Positions 8,630-17,943 of a stretch of 64,000 nucleotides of DNA are shown one piece after another. Source of the stretch: Candidatus Zixiibacteriota bacterium (GTDB lineage Bacteria > Zixibacteria > MSB-5A5 > UBA10806); assembly GCA_024641335.1 (NCBI GenBank), contig JAHEDG010000012.1:1-64000 (forward strand). The letters are read 5' to 3'. How positions within the stretch are numbered: the stretch's first letter is position 1; each line of letters opens with the position of its first letter. The notes beneath the pieces are model-generated. The model saw nothing but the letters and a program-made list of their open reading frames with translations, searched no databases and was not told the origin of the DNA. Position numbers and translations under genes: made by a program.

Positions 8630-9511
8630 TTACTTATAGTGTTCCAACTTATTTTTAACTTCAGAGATATCATTGACATAGATCTTTGGAGCCGTATTCA
8701 GGAACTCCTGGAAATAGATTCTGGCCATTCCAGAGTCTCCCATGATTTCGTAAATTTCCCCGATTCTCTTATTAGCTCCGAAAAAGCCGGTATCGAGCGC
8801 CAGAGATTGCTGGAAATTATTGATCGCTCCTTCGTAAATTCCAAGTGAGGCGAGTATCTCTCCGGAGTTATAGAAAGCTTCGGGCGAATTCGGATTAATT
8901 CCCATCGATTTTTCGGTAAAGATCCTGGCCGAATCCAATTTGCCCTGCACGGCCATAATCGCGCCGATATTAAGGAAGGCTTGATAATCGAGGGAATCGA
9001 ACTTCATGGCTCCGTAATAATAAAACAGGGCGGAATCGGTTTCTCCCAGCATATCGAAGGAAAGGCCGTAATTATAATACAGGCTTTCCGGAGCAGGGGC
9101 AAAAGTAATAGCGTTCTTTAGGCAGGAATTCATATTTTCATAGTCTGAGAATATATCGTAAAGAAGCCCCAGATCGCGATATGATCGCCAAAAGGTGGAA
9201 TCGTGTTTGACGGAGAGTTTGTAATATTCCATAGCCTGACCGATATTTTCGGAAAGATCGAAAACTTTACCGTATAAATAATATGCCCGGGCATTAAGGC
9301 TATCGACGGCGATATAATCTTTCAGAATTTTACCGGCGGATACATAATCTTCATGGTCTATATAGAAATTCGCCAGTTCGGAGACTTGTTCGAAATTTCC
9401 GGGCTGTTCGGCAACAGCCTGCCGAAGATCGTCTATGCGGTCCGCTTGAACCAGTTGAGGCGTATTTACCGCCAGCAACACCGCGATGATAACGCTGTTA
9501 ATATGTTTCAT
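8630..9511 (-). CDS. Exported TPR-repeat protein
   Basis: 293 residues. A signal peptide (MKHINSVIIAVLLAVNTPQLVQA) is followed by about seven tetratricopeptide repeats over the rest of the chain (for example ARAYYLYGKVFDLSENIGQAM, SPEAFYNSGEILASLGIYEGA). It is probably periplasmic and acts as a protein-binding scaffold; the partner is unknown. The cysS terminator lies immediately upstream. The gene has no clear Shine-Dalgarno, but GATAAT (9518-9523) ends 6 nt before its ATG. No good -35 goes with it. Confidence 0.8.
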   Translation of the reverse strand: MKHINSVIIAVLLAVNTPQLVQADRIDDLRQAVAEQPGNFEQVSELANFYIDHEDYVSAGKILKDYIAVDSLNARAYYLYGKVFDLSENIGQAMEYYKLSVKHDSTFWRSYRDLGLLYDIFSDYENMNSCLKNAITFAPAPESLYYNYGLSFDMLGETDSALFYYYGAMKFDSLDYQAFLNIGAIMAVQGKLDSARIFTEKSMGINPNSPEAFYNSGEILASLGIYEGAINNFQQSLALDTGFFGANKRIGEIYEIMGDSGMARIYFQEFLNTAPKIYVNDISEVKNKLEHYK

Positions 9512-9526
9512 GAGTTTATTATCGGC

Positions 9527-9558
9527 AAAAAAAAGGCGACCGTTATGAATCGGCCGCC
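9527..9558 (-). terminator. Rho-independent terminator after cysS
   Basis: An 8-bp GC-rich stem (arms 9551-9558 and 9535-9542, one G-U pair, 8-nt loop) is followed on the minus strand by eight U (9527-9534). It lies 15 bases past the cysS stop. Confidence 0.85.
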
Positions 9559-9572
9559 CATGAGGTTAAATT

Positions 9573-10970
9573 TCAGATTTTTCTTTTCCATTTCGTGCCG
9601 GATGGGGTATCCTCGAGGATTATTCCCCTGTTTAGTAGATCGGCGCGGATTTGGTCGGCCTTTTTGTAGTCTTTATTTTTTTTGGCATCGATCCTGTTTT
9701 GAATAAGGGTTTCGATTTCGGAATCTATATCTCTTTCGGCGGTAAAAACTATCCCCAGGACACTATCGAATCGCCGGAGTGTATCCATAACCGCGGTCCT
9801 GTCGGACTCGGAGAGGCCGGTTTTGGCGATTATGGAATTAATCTCCCGAACAAAATCGAAAACCGCCGCTAAAGACGGCGAGATATTGAGATCGTCATCC
9901 ATGCCGGCTTCGAACCCGGTTACGGCCTTATCGATTGTGGATCTGACGGCATTCGTATCGCTATCGCCATGAGCGTTTTCCACATTGGTTTTGAAGTCTT
10001 TCAGCCTGGTAATGGCGGCTTTAGCGCCTTCGAGCCCTTCTATGGTAAAATTAAGCTGCTGCCGATAATGGGTGGCCATGAGGACATATCGTATGGCCAG
10101 CGGATTGTGTCCCTGACCTACCAGATCCTCCACGGTAAAATAATTTCCTTCGGACTTGGCCATTTTCCTGCCCTCGACAATAAGATGCGCGTTGTGCATC
10201 CAGCAATTCACGAATTTTTCTCCGGTCGTTCCCTCTGATTGGGCGATCTCGTTTTCGTGATGCGGAAAGATATTATCAACACCTCCGGTATGAATATCGA
10301 AATGTTCGCCAAGATATTTCATGGACATGGCCGAGCACTCGATATGCCATCCGGGACGGCCCTTGCCGAGAGAGGTTTCCCAGAAGACAGGGCCGTCTTT
10401 ATCTGTCCATCCTTTCCAGAGAGCAAAATCGGAGGCGGTCTCCTTTTCGTATTCGTCGGAATCGACCCTGGCTCCGGCCATGAGGTCTTCCATCTTCATA
10501 TGGGAAAGAGATCCATACTTCGGAAAGGAGGAGATTTTGAAATATATCGAATGCCCTGAACGGTAAGCGCAACCATTTTCCAGAAGTTTATTGATCATCA
10601 CGACCATCTCCGGGATATGCTCGGTAGCGGCGGGGTAATGTTCCGCCCTTTGGATATTGAGTCTGTCGAGATCGCGGAAGAACATGTCCTTGAATTTACG
10701 GGTATGGTCAGAGAGGGAGATACCGGCGGCGTTGGAATCGCGAATGGTTTTATCATCGATATCAGTTAGATTCATCACCTGGGTAACATGGTACTTCTTG
10801 TAAAGCAGGTAACGTCTTAAGATATCCTCGAAGGTATAGGCTCTGAAATTGCCGATATGGGCGGGCCCGTAAACGGTGGGTCCGCAGGTGTACATCCTGA
10901 CAATGCCCTGTTCAATCGGTTCGAAGTTCTCGAGTTTTCTGGTTAAGGTGTTCAGGAATCTCAGCGCCAT
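9573..10970 (-). CDS. cysS: Cysteinyl-tRNA synthetase
   Basis: 465 residues, normal for CysRS. It charges tRNA-Cys with cysteine. The class I signature reads GPAHIGNFRAY (HIGH equivalent) and KMAKSEGNYFT is the KMSKS loop. Zinc ligands are visible as MYTCGPTVYG at the start, GWHIECSAMS and HTGGVDNIFPHHENE. The C-terminal helical domain ends with the anticodon-binding section (IQNRIDAKKNKDYKKADQIR). GGAGG is 10 nt before the ATG. A terminator follows. Confidence 0.97.
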   Translation of the reverse strand: MALRFLNTLTRKLENFEPIEQGIVRMYTCGPTVYGPAHIGNFRAYTFEDILRRYLLYKKYHVTQVMNLTDIDDKTIRDSNAAGISLSDHTRKFKDMFFRDLDRLNIQRAEHYPAATEHIPEMVVMINKLLENGCAYRSGHSIYFKISSFPKYGSLSHMKMEDLMAGARVDSDEYEKETASDFALWKGWTDKDGPVFWETSLGKGRPGWHIECSAMSMKYLGEHFDIHTGGVDNIFPHHENEIAQSEGTTGEKFVNCWMHNAHLIVEGRKMAKSEGNYFTVEDLVGQGHNPLAIRYVLMATHYRQQLNFTIEGLEGAKAAITRLKDFKTNVENAHGDSDTNAVRSTIDKAVTGFEAGMDDDLNISPSLAAVFDFVREINSIIAKTGLSESDRTAVMDTLRRFDSVLGIVFTAERDIDSEIETLIQNRIDAKKNKDYKKADQIRADLLNRGIILEDTPSGTKWKRKI

Positions 10971-11043
10971 TTTTTCGTATCCTCCGGGATTTTCAGCCTA
11001 ATGAAATTATCGAACGATGCCGGCGAAGCTTGAGCCAAAGATG

Positions 11044-12114
11044 TTATCTATTGGTAAAGGACGCCACGGTTTTGGCATCGAGTTTTTTAATGACCTCGAC
11101 CATGAGCTTTACGAGGTTTTCAAAATCATCTTTATGAATTACGCCGGTGTGGCTATGAATATAGCGGGTGGCGACTCCCAGGTACAAGGCTGGTACTCCG
11201 GCCCTGCTGATATGAATCCGTCCGCCGTCCGTGCCGCCCCTGTCCAAGGCCGCGAAATGGAAGGGTATCTTGAACTCCGCGGCTGTATCGACCACGAAAT
11301 CTCGCAGCTTTCTGTTGGGAATCATGGAGCCATCGAGAACAGTAATTGACGGCCCGGACCCGATCCTGCCGGATGATTCTTTGGAGGATCCCGGTCCGTC
11401 AGTAGCTAACGACACATCGGGGATCAGGGCGACATCGGGATCGATAACATGGGCGGCCGTACCCGCTCCGCGAAGGCCGACCTCTTCCTGAACTGTGCCG
11501 ACACCATAAACCGTATTAGGGTGATCGATCCCGGCCAGTTCGTTTATCACAGCCACCGCGGCGGCGGCGCCGATCCGGTTATCGAAAGCTTTGTTCATAT
11601 ATAGATTGGGATTGGCCATAACTTTGAAGCTGGAATCCGGAACGATCGGATCACCCGGCCTGACACCGAGCGAGGCCACGTCGAAACCGTCGCAGGCGCC
11701 GATATCGATGAACATTTCTTTTAGCTGCTGGACTTTTTTTCGTTCCTCGTCTTCGAGAATATGAGGGGGTTTGGAGCCGATGATTCCGGGAATATCCCCT
11801 TTTGATGTCTTAACAATCACTCTCTGGGCCAGGGCGACATGCCCCCACCATCCGCCCAGAGGCAGGAATTTGATATAACCATCGGATGTAATTTCTTTGA
11901 CTATGAACCCGATCTCGTCGATATGGCCGGCGATCATCACTTTGGGCTTATCGGATTTGCCTTTTTTCTTAGCGATCAGGCTTCCCATTTTATCGTAGGT
12001 GATTTCATCGGCGGCTTTGATATGTTTTTTCATAACCCCGACGGCTTCATCTTCGAAACCGGGAACGCCGTGGGCATCGGTTAGTTCCTGCAGCAACTTC
12101 TGATATTTTCCCAA
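11044..12114 (-). CDS. M42 family metallopeptidase (glutamyl aminopeptidase/FrvX-like)
   Basis: 356 residues. A cytoplasmic, two-metal aminopeptidase of the tetrahedral (TET) type. Metal ligands and catalytic residues are visible: VMIAGHIDEIGF, the conserved NKAFDNRIGAAAAV, TVQEEVGLRGA with the catalytic Glu pair, IPDVSLATD and the final YIHSHTGVIHKDD. The start is TTG at 12114, 4 nt after GGAGG. It follows the HAD hydrolase gene by 16 bases and ends the long ruv-ddl gene series. Confidence 0.92.
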   Translation of the reverse strand: MGKYQKLLQELTDAHGVPGFEDEAVGVMKKHIKAADEITYDKMGSLIAKKKGKSDKPKVMIAGHIDEIGFIVKEITSDGYIKFLPLGGWWGHVALAQRVIVKTSKGDIPGIIGSKPPHILEDEERKKVQQLKEMFIDIGACDGFDVASLGVRPGDPIVPDSSFKVMANPNLYMNKAFDNRIGAAAAVAVINELAGIDHPNTVYGVGTVQEEVGLRGAGTAAHVIDPDVALIPDVSLATDGPGSSKESSGRIGSGPSITVLDGSMIPNRKLRDFVVDTAAEFKIPFHFAALDRGGTDGGRIHISRAGVPALYLGVATRYIHSHTGVIHKDDFENLVKLMVEVIKKLDAKTVASFTNR

Positions 12115-12130
12115 AACTCCTCCTCGTTAG

Positions 12131-12853
12131 TTAAAAAAGAATATTTTCCAGCTCCCCTAATTCATGAATAGTGGCGAAAGGTTTGATATCGGCCGAATAA
12201 TCTCGTCCGTCGGTATATTTCAGCACCCCGTCGATCCCTACGGACTGCGGCCCGCCGACATCCTCGATGAGCCTGTCTCCTATAAATATCGAGTTTTCCG
12301 GTTTGGTTCCGCCCAAGGAAAGAGCGGCCAGATAAAATTCCTTATTGGGTTTGCGGATTTTCCGCTCGGACGAGAAAAGAGTAAAGTCGAAGTAATCGAA
12401 AATTCCGAAATTTCTCATTTCCCGGCGGTGATATTCGGCGGGGAAAATGGTATTCGAAACCAGCCCAATTTTCATTCCGGCCTTTCTAATTTCGGTCAAT
12501 ATCTCGACCGCGCCCGGGATCAGGCTGACCTGCTCGGTAACCGGCTGATAATAAGCTTCGATGAATCTCAGCGGCAGTCCGTCGGTTACCCCGATTCCAA
12601 AATCGGCCAGGATTTCAGATGTAACGGCTCGCAGATCAATCTCTCTTAAGTCTTCAGTATTGACTTTAAACATTTGGTCGATAGTCAGGCTGAAAGCGTC
12701 CCAAAGCCTGGCCGGCGAGATTTCGATTCCGGTAACCTCTTTTATCATCGGCGCGGCGTTCCGGCAGCCCATCATCCCAAGTTCGGTCCAAGGGTGATTT
12801 TCGTAATTAATAAGGGTGCTGCCGAGATCGAATATAACCATTTCGTATTTCAA
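12131..12853 (-). CDS. HAD-superfamily hydrolase with variant motif I
   Basis: About 240 residues. The start is taken as TTG at 12853, overlapping the ddl stop (TTGA) and 7 nt after AGGA; an ATG four codons on (12841) is the alternative. A haloacid dehalogenase-type phosphatase: motif I FDLGSTL, motif II GLVSNT, motif III lysine RKIRKPNKEFY, motif IV IFIGDRLIEDVGG. In motif I the second Asp of the usual DxD is Gly, which in many family members weakens phosphatase activity, so the function may be non-phosphatase or altered. The substrate is unknown. Confidence 0.8.
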   Translation of the reverse strand: MKYEMVIFDLGSTLINYENHPWTELGMMGCRNAAPMIKEVTGIEISPARLWDAFSLTIDQMFKVNTEDLREIDLRAVTSEILADFGIGVTDGLPLRFIEAYYQPVTEQVSLIPGAVEILTEIRKAGMKIGLVSNTIFPAEYHRREMRNFGIFDYFDFTLFSSERKIRKPNKEFYLAALSLGGTKPENSIFIGDRLIEDVGGPQSVGIDGVLKYTDGRDYSADIKPFATIHELGELENILF

Positions 12854-13908
12854 ACATTTTTCCTTTTCTCGAAATCTTCGATGGCGATTTGGGCAATGCG
12901 GTCCAGAAGCTGATGGAATTCCATTCCCGCCGATTTGGCCGCTTTGGGTACAAGCGACGTTTGGGTCATGCCGGGAAGAGTATTGGCCTCCAGAAAATAC
13001 CATTGGCTATCGGGAGAATATCTGAAATCTATACGGGCGTACCCTCTGCACCCCAGGGCTTTGAAGGCCGAGAGAGCCAGGGCCGAAACAATCTTCGTCT
13101 CCTCTTCGGTCAGAGGAGCCGGAACCAGGTATTCAGTCATTCCGGAGGTGTATTTATGATGGTAATCGTAAAAACCTCCTTTGGGACGGACCTCGGCTAC
13201 CGGCAGCGGTTCATTGCCGAGTATGCCCACAGTCAGCTCACGGCCGGGAATGAATTTTTCGAACAGGACTTTATGGGAATATCCGGCGGCGGTTTTGGCT
13301 TTTTCGAACAGATCGTCGGGCGATTTGGAGATATCCAACCCGACTGATGATCCCTGATCGTGGGGCTTGACCACGAGAGGGAAACCGATAGTATTCAGGG
13401 CCTCGTCAATTAACGCTTTTTCGTCGGTGATTTCATCGGATGACCTGACGAAATAATCCGGGGTGGGGATACCGGAGGCGATCATAATCTTCTTGGCGAC
13501 GATTTTATCCATAGCGGCCGCTGAAGCAAGAACACCGGATCCGGTATACGGTATTCCGACCATATCGAGAAGGGCCTGGATAGTGCCGTTTTCTCCGATT
13601 CCGCCGTGAAGAGCGATGAAAACCAGATCGACATTTTTCAGATCTGGAGAGCTGACAGTTCTGATGGTCGCCTCGCTGTCGATAGCCGCGAGATTTATTG
13701 TGTCGGGAGGATTCTCGTCGATACGAGCAGTTTCGGCATGTTCATTCGAGAGCTGACCGGTTCCCAGAGCGGTATCGATTCCGGTAACGTCATAGCCGGC
13801 CTTTCTCAAGCTGGCGACCACTCCCGCTCCGGAAGCCAGAGAAACATCCCGTTCGGCGGAATTACCGCCCATCAGGACGGCTATTTTTAGTTTTTTCTTT
13901 TGATCCAT
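12850..13908 (-). CDS. ddl: D-alanine--D-alanine ligase
   Basis: 352 residues. It makes D-Ala-D-Ala for peptidoglycan in an ATP-dependent step. The ATP-grasp features are clear: MGGNSAERDVSLASG at the N-terminus, ALHGGIGENGTIQ, PLVVKPHDQGSSVGL, VLFEKFIPGRELTVGIL and the C-terminal RIDFRYS...LEANTLPGMTQTSLVPKAA. The Glu after PHDQGSSVG and the Asn of EANTLPG bind ATP and metals. The gene begins inside the end of the dedA gene (22-base overlap). Confidence 0.96.
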   Translation of the reverse strand: MDQKKKLKIAVLMGGNSAERDVSLASGAGVVASLRKAGYDVTGIDTALGTGQLSNEHAETARIDENPPDTINLAAIDSEATIRTVSSPDLKNVDLVFIALHGGIGENGTIQALLDMVGIPYTGSGVLASAAAMDKIVAKKIMIASGIPTPDYFVRSSDEITDEKALIDEALNTIGFPLVVKPHDQGSSVGLDISKSPDDLFEKAKTAAGYSHKVLFEKFIPGRELTVGILGNEPLPVAEVRPKGGFYDYHHKYTSGMTEYLVPAPLTEEETKIVSALALSAFKALGCRGYARIDFRYSPDSQWYFLEANTLPGMTQTSLVPKAAKSAGMEFHQLLDRIAQIAIEDFEKRKNV

Positions 13909-14495
13909 TTTGTTTTCAATATCAGAATTATAATTATTAACGCCCCGACTGACAACAATACGATATGGTATCTCTTAACCAGATCTATAATCATTATCCA
14001 GTTCGATTTGGTATATATCATCAACCCGATCAAAAAGCCGTTCCAGAGAATATTGCTGACCAATGAGAGGATCATCATACGAACCGGCGCAACATTGCCA
14101 ACACCGGCGGCCAGGGCGATAGCCGATCGTATCCCGGCCATGAAACGGGAAAAAGTGATAACCGCGCCACCATACTTTTGAAATAGCGATTCGACCTTGA
14201 GCAACGATTCTCTTCCGAAATATCTGCTATCTCTTTTTTCAAAGAAGTGCCGGCCTTTTATCAAGCCTATGTAATACAGAGTCATAGCACCCAGAACTCC
14301 TCCCAGCGTTACCGATATCAGGACACCAATATAACCAATATTTCCCTCCCCCGCAACAAAAGCGCCAGCCAAAGTGGTGGTATCCCCCGGAAACGGCGGA
14401 AAGACATTCTCAATGAAGGCGCTGACAAAAAGAATAGCGTAGACAATAAACTCATTCTGCGATTGGATGAATCCGAGGATATCATGAAAACTCAT
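13887..14495 (-). CDS. DedA-family membrane protein
   Basis: 202 residues with five to six hydrophobic segments. The family signature is present: the re-entrant N-terminal part FIENVFPPFPGDTTTLAGAF and the later FSRFMAGIRSAIALAAG. DedA proteins are proposed flippases for undecaprenyl phosphate or phospholipids; sitting next to ddl, and in one operon with the isoprenoid genes ispD and ispF, it fits a cell-wall lipid carrier role, though this is inference from neighbours. Confidence 0.9.
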   Translation of the reverse strand: MSFHDILGFIQSQNEFIVYAILFVSAFIENVFPPFPGDTTTLAGAFVAGEGNIGYIGVLISVTLGGVLGAMTLYYIGLIKGRHFFEKRDSRYFGRESLLKVESLFQKYGGAVITFSRFMAGIRSAIALAAGVGNVAPVRMMILSLVSNILWNGFLIGLMIYTKSNWIMIIDLVKRYHIVLLSVGALIIIILILKTKWIKRKN

Positions 14496-14971
14496 TTATA
14501 TAACAGGGCAATAGACAACGCGGCTATCCCCTCTCCCCTTCCCAACGCTCCCAGCCTCTCATGGGTAGTGGCTTTTACAGATATATTGTCAATCGGAACG
14601 GCGAGCGCTGAAGCCAACCTGTCTCTCATCTTCTCGATATAGGGGGACAGCTTTGGTTTTTCGGCGATGACCGTGATATCGATATTACCGATCGAATACC
14701 CTTTTTCAGAAAGCAAATTCAGGATAGAACCCAAAAGCGCCATAGAATCGGCGTTCTGATAGGCAGGATCAGTATCGGGGAAATGCGAACCGATATCCGC
14801 CAGCGCGGCGGCTCCCAGCAGAGAATCGATCAGCGCGTGGATTGCGACGTCAGCGTCGGAATGGCCGTCAAGCCCCAGATCGAACGGGATCTCGACGCCC
14901 GCAAGGATCAATTTGCGTCCGGATACCAATCTATGGATGTCGTACCCTTGTCCGATTCTAAAAGAGCTCAT
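14492..14971 (-). CDS. ispF: 2-C-methyl-D-erythritol 2,4-cyclodiphosphate synthase
   Basis: 159 residues, standard length. It catalyses the cyclisation step of the MEP isoprenoid pathway in the cytoplasm. The zinc site DIHRL (GQGYDIHRL), the motif LDGHSDADVAIHALIDSLLGAA and the C-terminal ATTHERLGALGRGEGIAA are all present. It overlaps ispD by 4 bases, the common ispDF arrangement. Confidence 0.97.
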   Translation of the reverse strand: MSSFRIGQGYDIHRLVSGRKLILAGVEIPFDLGLDGHSDADVAIHALIDSLLGAAALADIGSHFPDTDPAYQNADSMALLGSILNLLSEKGYSIGNIDITVIAEKPKLSPYIEKMRDRLASALAVPIDNISVKATTHERLGALGRGEGIAALSIALLYK

Positions 14972-15663
14972 AAGATCTCCCCGGCCAGCACCTGGGCCAT
15001 AGCGAAATCGCCTTTGGTGGTAATCTTGATATTGTTATAGCTTCCGCGAACAATGGCAACCTGACCGCAGTATTGTTCGTAAAGCTCGGCATCGTCAGTG
15101 GCTTCGTTACCAGCGGTTTCGGCCCGCCGATGAGCGTTGAGTATATCGTCAAATCTGAAAACCTGCGGGGTCTGCGCGATCCAGATAGTGTCCCGTTTCA
15201 ATGTTCTTTCGATAACCTCGCCGTCGGCCAGTTTGATGCTCTCCCTGGCGGGCACCGCCAGGATCGCCGCGCCGGTTTTATCTGCTTTTACTACGAGCTG
15301 GTCGAGAAGATCCATCGAGAGGAAAGGCCTCACGGCATCGTGAATGACAGCCAGATCGATCCCGCCGGGACAGGCCGAAAGACCGGCGAATACCGATTCC
15401 TGTCGAGTTTCCCCTCCAGCTGTGATTTTTTTTATTTTTCTCAAGTTGTATTTATCCACGATCTCTCGTGAGGCGTAAGCTACGAATTGTTCCGGCACGA
15501 CCAGTATTATTTCGTCAATCAACCTGTTTCGTTCAAAAAGCCCGAGGCAATGTACGGCAAGAGGTTTCCCGGCCAGTTCAACGAACTGTTTGGGGATCTC
15601 TCCTCCGAACCTGCTGCCGATACCGCTGGCAACTACGACCGCAATGTTTCTTCGAGTTTTCAT
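14968..15663 (-). CDS. ispD: 2-C-methyl-D-erythritol 4-phosphate cytidylyltransferase
   Basis: 231 residues. It activates MEP with CTP in isoprenoid synthesis. The nucleotide-binding N-terminus VVASGIGSRFGGEIPKQF is a slight variant of the usual AAGxGxRMxxxxPKQ. AVIHDAVRPFLS and TDDAELYEQYCGQVAIVRGSYNNIKITT are diagnostic. Four-base overlaps join it to queA upstream and ispF downstream. Confidence 0.96.
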   Translation of the reverse strand: MKTRRNIAVVVASGIGSRFGGEIPKQFVELAGKPLAVHCLGLFERNRLIDEIILVVPEQFVAYASREIVDKYNLRKIKKITAGGETRQESVFAGLSACPGGIDLAVIHDAVRPFLSMDLLDQLVVKADKTGAAILAVPARESIKLADGEVIERTLKRDTIWIAQTPQVFRFDDILNAHRRAETAGNEATDDAELYEQYCGQVAIVRGSYNNIKITTKGDFAMAQVLAGEIL

Positions 15664-16700
15664 ATTATCAGCATGGCATCGCCATAGCTATAAAACCTGT
15701 ATTCTTTTTTCACCGCTTCCTCGTAGGCGGCCAGCACCCGCTCCCGTCCGGCAAGGGCGGATATCATCAGAAGCAATGTTGATTTGGGCAGATGAAAATT
15801 AGTTAACAAACCGTTAATTACCTTAAATTTGTGAGGCGGTTTAATGAACAGATCGGTTGCTCGCCAATCGGCAGGCTCGACAGTACCATCGGGACCGATA
15901 GACGATTCCAGGGCGCGAACGGTCGTTGTGCCGACAGCAATTATCCGGCGTCCCTCGCTTTTGGCGAGATTGACCGCGTTGGCGGTTTCTACAGGGATCG
16001 AGTACTTTTCCTGGTGCATCTTATGCAGGTTTATATCGCTTGCGGTAATGGGGCGGAACGTACCCAGACCGGGGTGCAGAGTAAGGAAGGCGGTTCTCGC
16101 TCCCAGTTCATCGATCTCTTTGAACAGTCTGTCGGTAAAATGAAAACCGGCGGTCGGCGCCGCGACAGCTCCGACATTTTCAGCGTAGATAGTCTGGTAA
16201 CGGGATTTATCCTCTTCCTCGGCATTACGGGCTATATATGGGGGAAGAGGTATCTCGCCATATTCCCAGATGATCGGCATGAGATCGCTATCGGTTTTGA
16301 ACTCGACCTTTCTTCCGCCGCTTTCGGTCCTCTCCCCCAGGATCGCCGAGAGTTTATTTTCGAAGAATTCGATTTTTGTTCCCGGCGGGAGACGTCGTCC
16401 CGGACGGACCAGAGCTTCCCAGGAACCGTTATTCAGTTTCCCCAGGAGAAAGATCTCGACTTTGCCCCCGGTTCCTTTTTTCCGTCCGAAAAGCCTGGCA
16501 GGGAAAACCTTTGAGTTGTTCAGTACGAGCAGATCTCCGGAACGCAGGAAACCGGGCAGATCGGTGAATATTCCATGCTTTGTAACTCCACCGTTCAATG
16601 GCAGGATCAACAGCTTCGAGCTGTCTCGCGGTTCCGCCGGATAGAAGGCAATTCTCCCGTCGGGGAGATCATAATCGAAGAGATTTATATCGAACTTCAT
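15660..16700 (-). CDS. queA: S-adenosylmethionine:tRNA ribosyltransferase-isomerase
   Basis: 346 residues. It adds the cyclopentene-epoxide group to preQ1 at tRNA position 34 on the way to queuosine. Motifs seen: FDYDLPDGRIAFYPAEPRDSS, LLVLNNSKVFPARLFG, YQTIYAENVGAVAAPTAGFHFT, VTLHPGLGTFRP-like (LTLHPGLGTFRP) and TNFHLPKSTLLLMISA. No tgt or preQ1 gene is in the window. It lies within the ruv-isp operon by 4-base overlaps; queA next to ruvB is a frequent bacterial order. Confidence 0.97.
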   Translation of the reverse strand: MKFDINLFDYDLPDGRIAFYPAEPRDSSKLLILPLNGGVTKHGIFTDLPGFLRSGDLLVLNNSKVFPARLFGRKKGTGGKVEIFLLGKLNNGSWEALVRPGRRLPPGTKIEFFENKLSAILGERTESGGRKVEFKTDSDLMPIIWEYGEIPLPPYIARNAEEEDKSRYQTIYAENVGAVAAPTAGFHFTDRLFKEIDELGARTAFLTLHPGLGTFRPITASDINLHKMHQEKYSIPVETANAVNLAKSEGRRIIAVGTTTVRALESSIGPDGTVEPADWRATDLFIKPPHKFKVINGLLTNFHLPKSTLLLMISALAGRERVLAAYEEAVKKEYRFYSYGDAMLII

Positions 16701-16924
16701 TTTTTCAGGTAGTTAATGAGAAAAAATACAGAGCTCAAAAGGAGGCTTAGCAAAATGGATGTGCCAAGCGGAAAATAGAATGAGAATTCTTGTTTTTTGA
16801 TAATAATATCTCCGGGAAGTTTGCCCGGTAGGGGGAATCGACCGAAAAGCATAAGAACCGCTCCGAGAATCATAACCGCCGCCCCTGAGACAAGAAGTAT
16901 TTTCCCCAAAGTTTCGGAATTCAT
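16697..16924 (-). CDS. DUF2905 family small membrane protein
   Basis: 75 residues with two hydrophobic helices joined by FGRFPLPGKLPGDIIIKKQEFSFYFP, the DUF2905 signature (GRLPGDI). Function is not known. It commonly sits between ruvB and queA, as here, with 4-base overlaps on both sides. Confidence 0.88.
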   Translation of the reverse strand: MNSETLGKILLVSGAAVMILGAVLMLFGRFPLPGKLPGDIIIKKQEFSFYFPLGTSILLSLLLSSVFFLINYLKK

Positions 16925-17943
16925 AGCATATCCTGCTGAGATCCGCCTTTTTTCTTCAGCTTGAGATGTTTTAGCGCAAGATCGCCGACCTGTCTGCCGT
17001 TGCGGGTACGTTTTAGAAAGCCGATTTTAAGCAGAAACGGTTCGACCATCTCCTCCAGCGTTCCGGTTTCTTCGTTGAGAGTAGCCGCTATCGATTCGAT
17101 TCCAACGGGTCCGCCGTTATAGAAATTCACCATTGTGGTCAGCAGACGTCTATCGAGATCATCGAGGCCCATGGAGTCAATCCCCTCCATATCGAGGGAA
17201 TCGGCAACGGAGATCGAATCGATTGTCTCGATATTTTTCACCTGGCAGAAATCCCGCACCCTTCTCAGGAGCCTGTTGGCGATCCGAGGAGTTCCCCGAC
17301 TCCTCCGGGCAATATCATAAGCCGACTCGTCATTAATATTTACATTCAGAATCCCGGCGGAACGTATCACTATTCGAGCCAATTCCTCCGGAGGATAAAA
17401 ATCGAGATGATGGACGATTCCGAACCTGTCGCGCAGAGGGGCGGACAGTAATCCCGCTCTTGTTGTGGCGCCAATCAGCGTGAATTTTTTTAAAGCGACA
17501 TTAATAACCCTGGCGAAGGCTCCTTTATCAACCACGAAATCGACTTTGAAATCCTCCATGGCCGGATAAATGAACTCTTCTACCGCCGGGGCTAGTCTGT
17601 GGATCTCGTCGATCAGCAGGACATCGCCCTCTTCGAGATTGGTCAGTATCCCCATCAGGTCACCTGTTCTCTGAAGTGTCGGGCCGGAAGAGACGATAAG
17701 ACGGGTACCCATTTCGGCAGCCAGAATATGGGCCAGAGTTGTTTTTCCCAGCCCGGGCGGGCCATAAAGAAGCAGATGCTCATGTGATTCGCCCCGCTGG
17801 GTAGAGGCCATAATGGATACCGACAGTTTTTCGACTACTTTGGTTTGGCCGACATATTCCGAGAGGCGTCCGGGACGTAGACTGGCTATGTATTTCTCGT
17901 CGTCCTCGGAGAATTTATCGGGGGTAACTATACGTTCTCTCAT
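16921..17943 (-). CDS. ruvB: Holliday junction branch-migration helicase RuvB
   Basis: 340 residues. The hexameric AAA+ motor that drives branch migration with RuvA. Walker A GPPGLGKTTLAH, Walker B VLLIDEIHRL, sensor 1 IGATTRAGLLSAPLRDRFG with the arginine finger, and the C-terminal winged helix (SIAATLNEETGTLEEMVEPFLL) are all visible. Part of ruvC-ruvA-ruvB, all with 4-base overlaps. Confidence 0.98.
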   Translation of the reverse strand: MRERIVTPDKFSEDDEKYIASLRPGRLSEYVGQTKVVEKLSVSIMASTQRGESHEHLLLYGPPGLGKTTLAHILAAEMGTRLIVSSGPTLQRTGDLMGILTNLEEGDVLLIDEIHRLAPAVEEFIYPAMEDFKVDFVVDKGAFARVINVALKKFTLIGATTRAGLLSAPLRDRFGIVHHLDFYPPEELARIVIRSAGILNVNINDESAYDIARRSRGTPRIANRLLRRVRDFCQVKNIETIDSISVADSLDMEGIDSMGLDDLDRRLLTTMVNFYNGGPVGIESIAATLNEETGTLEEMVEPFLLKIGFLKRTRNGRQVGDLALKHLKLKKKGGSQQDML

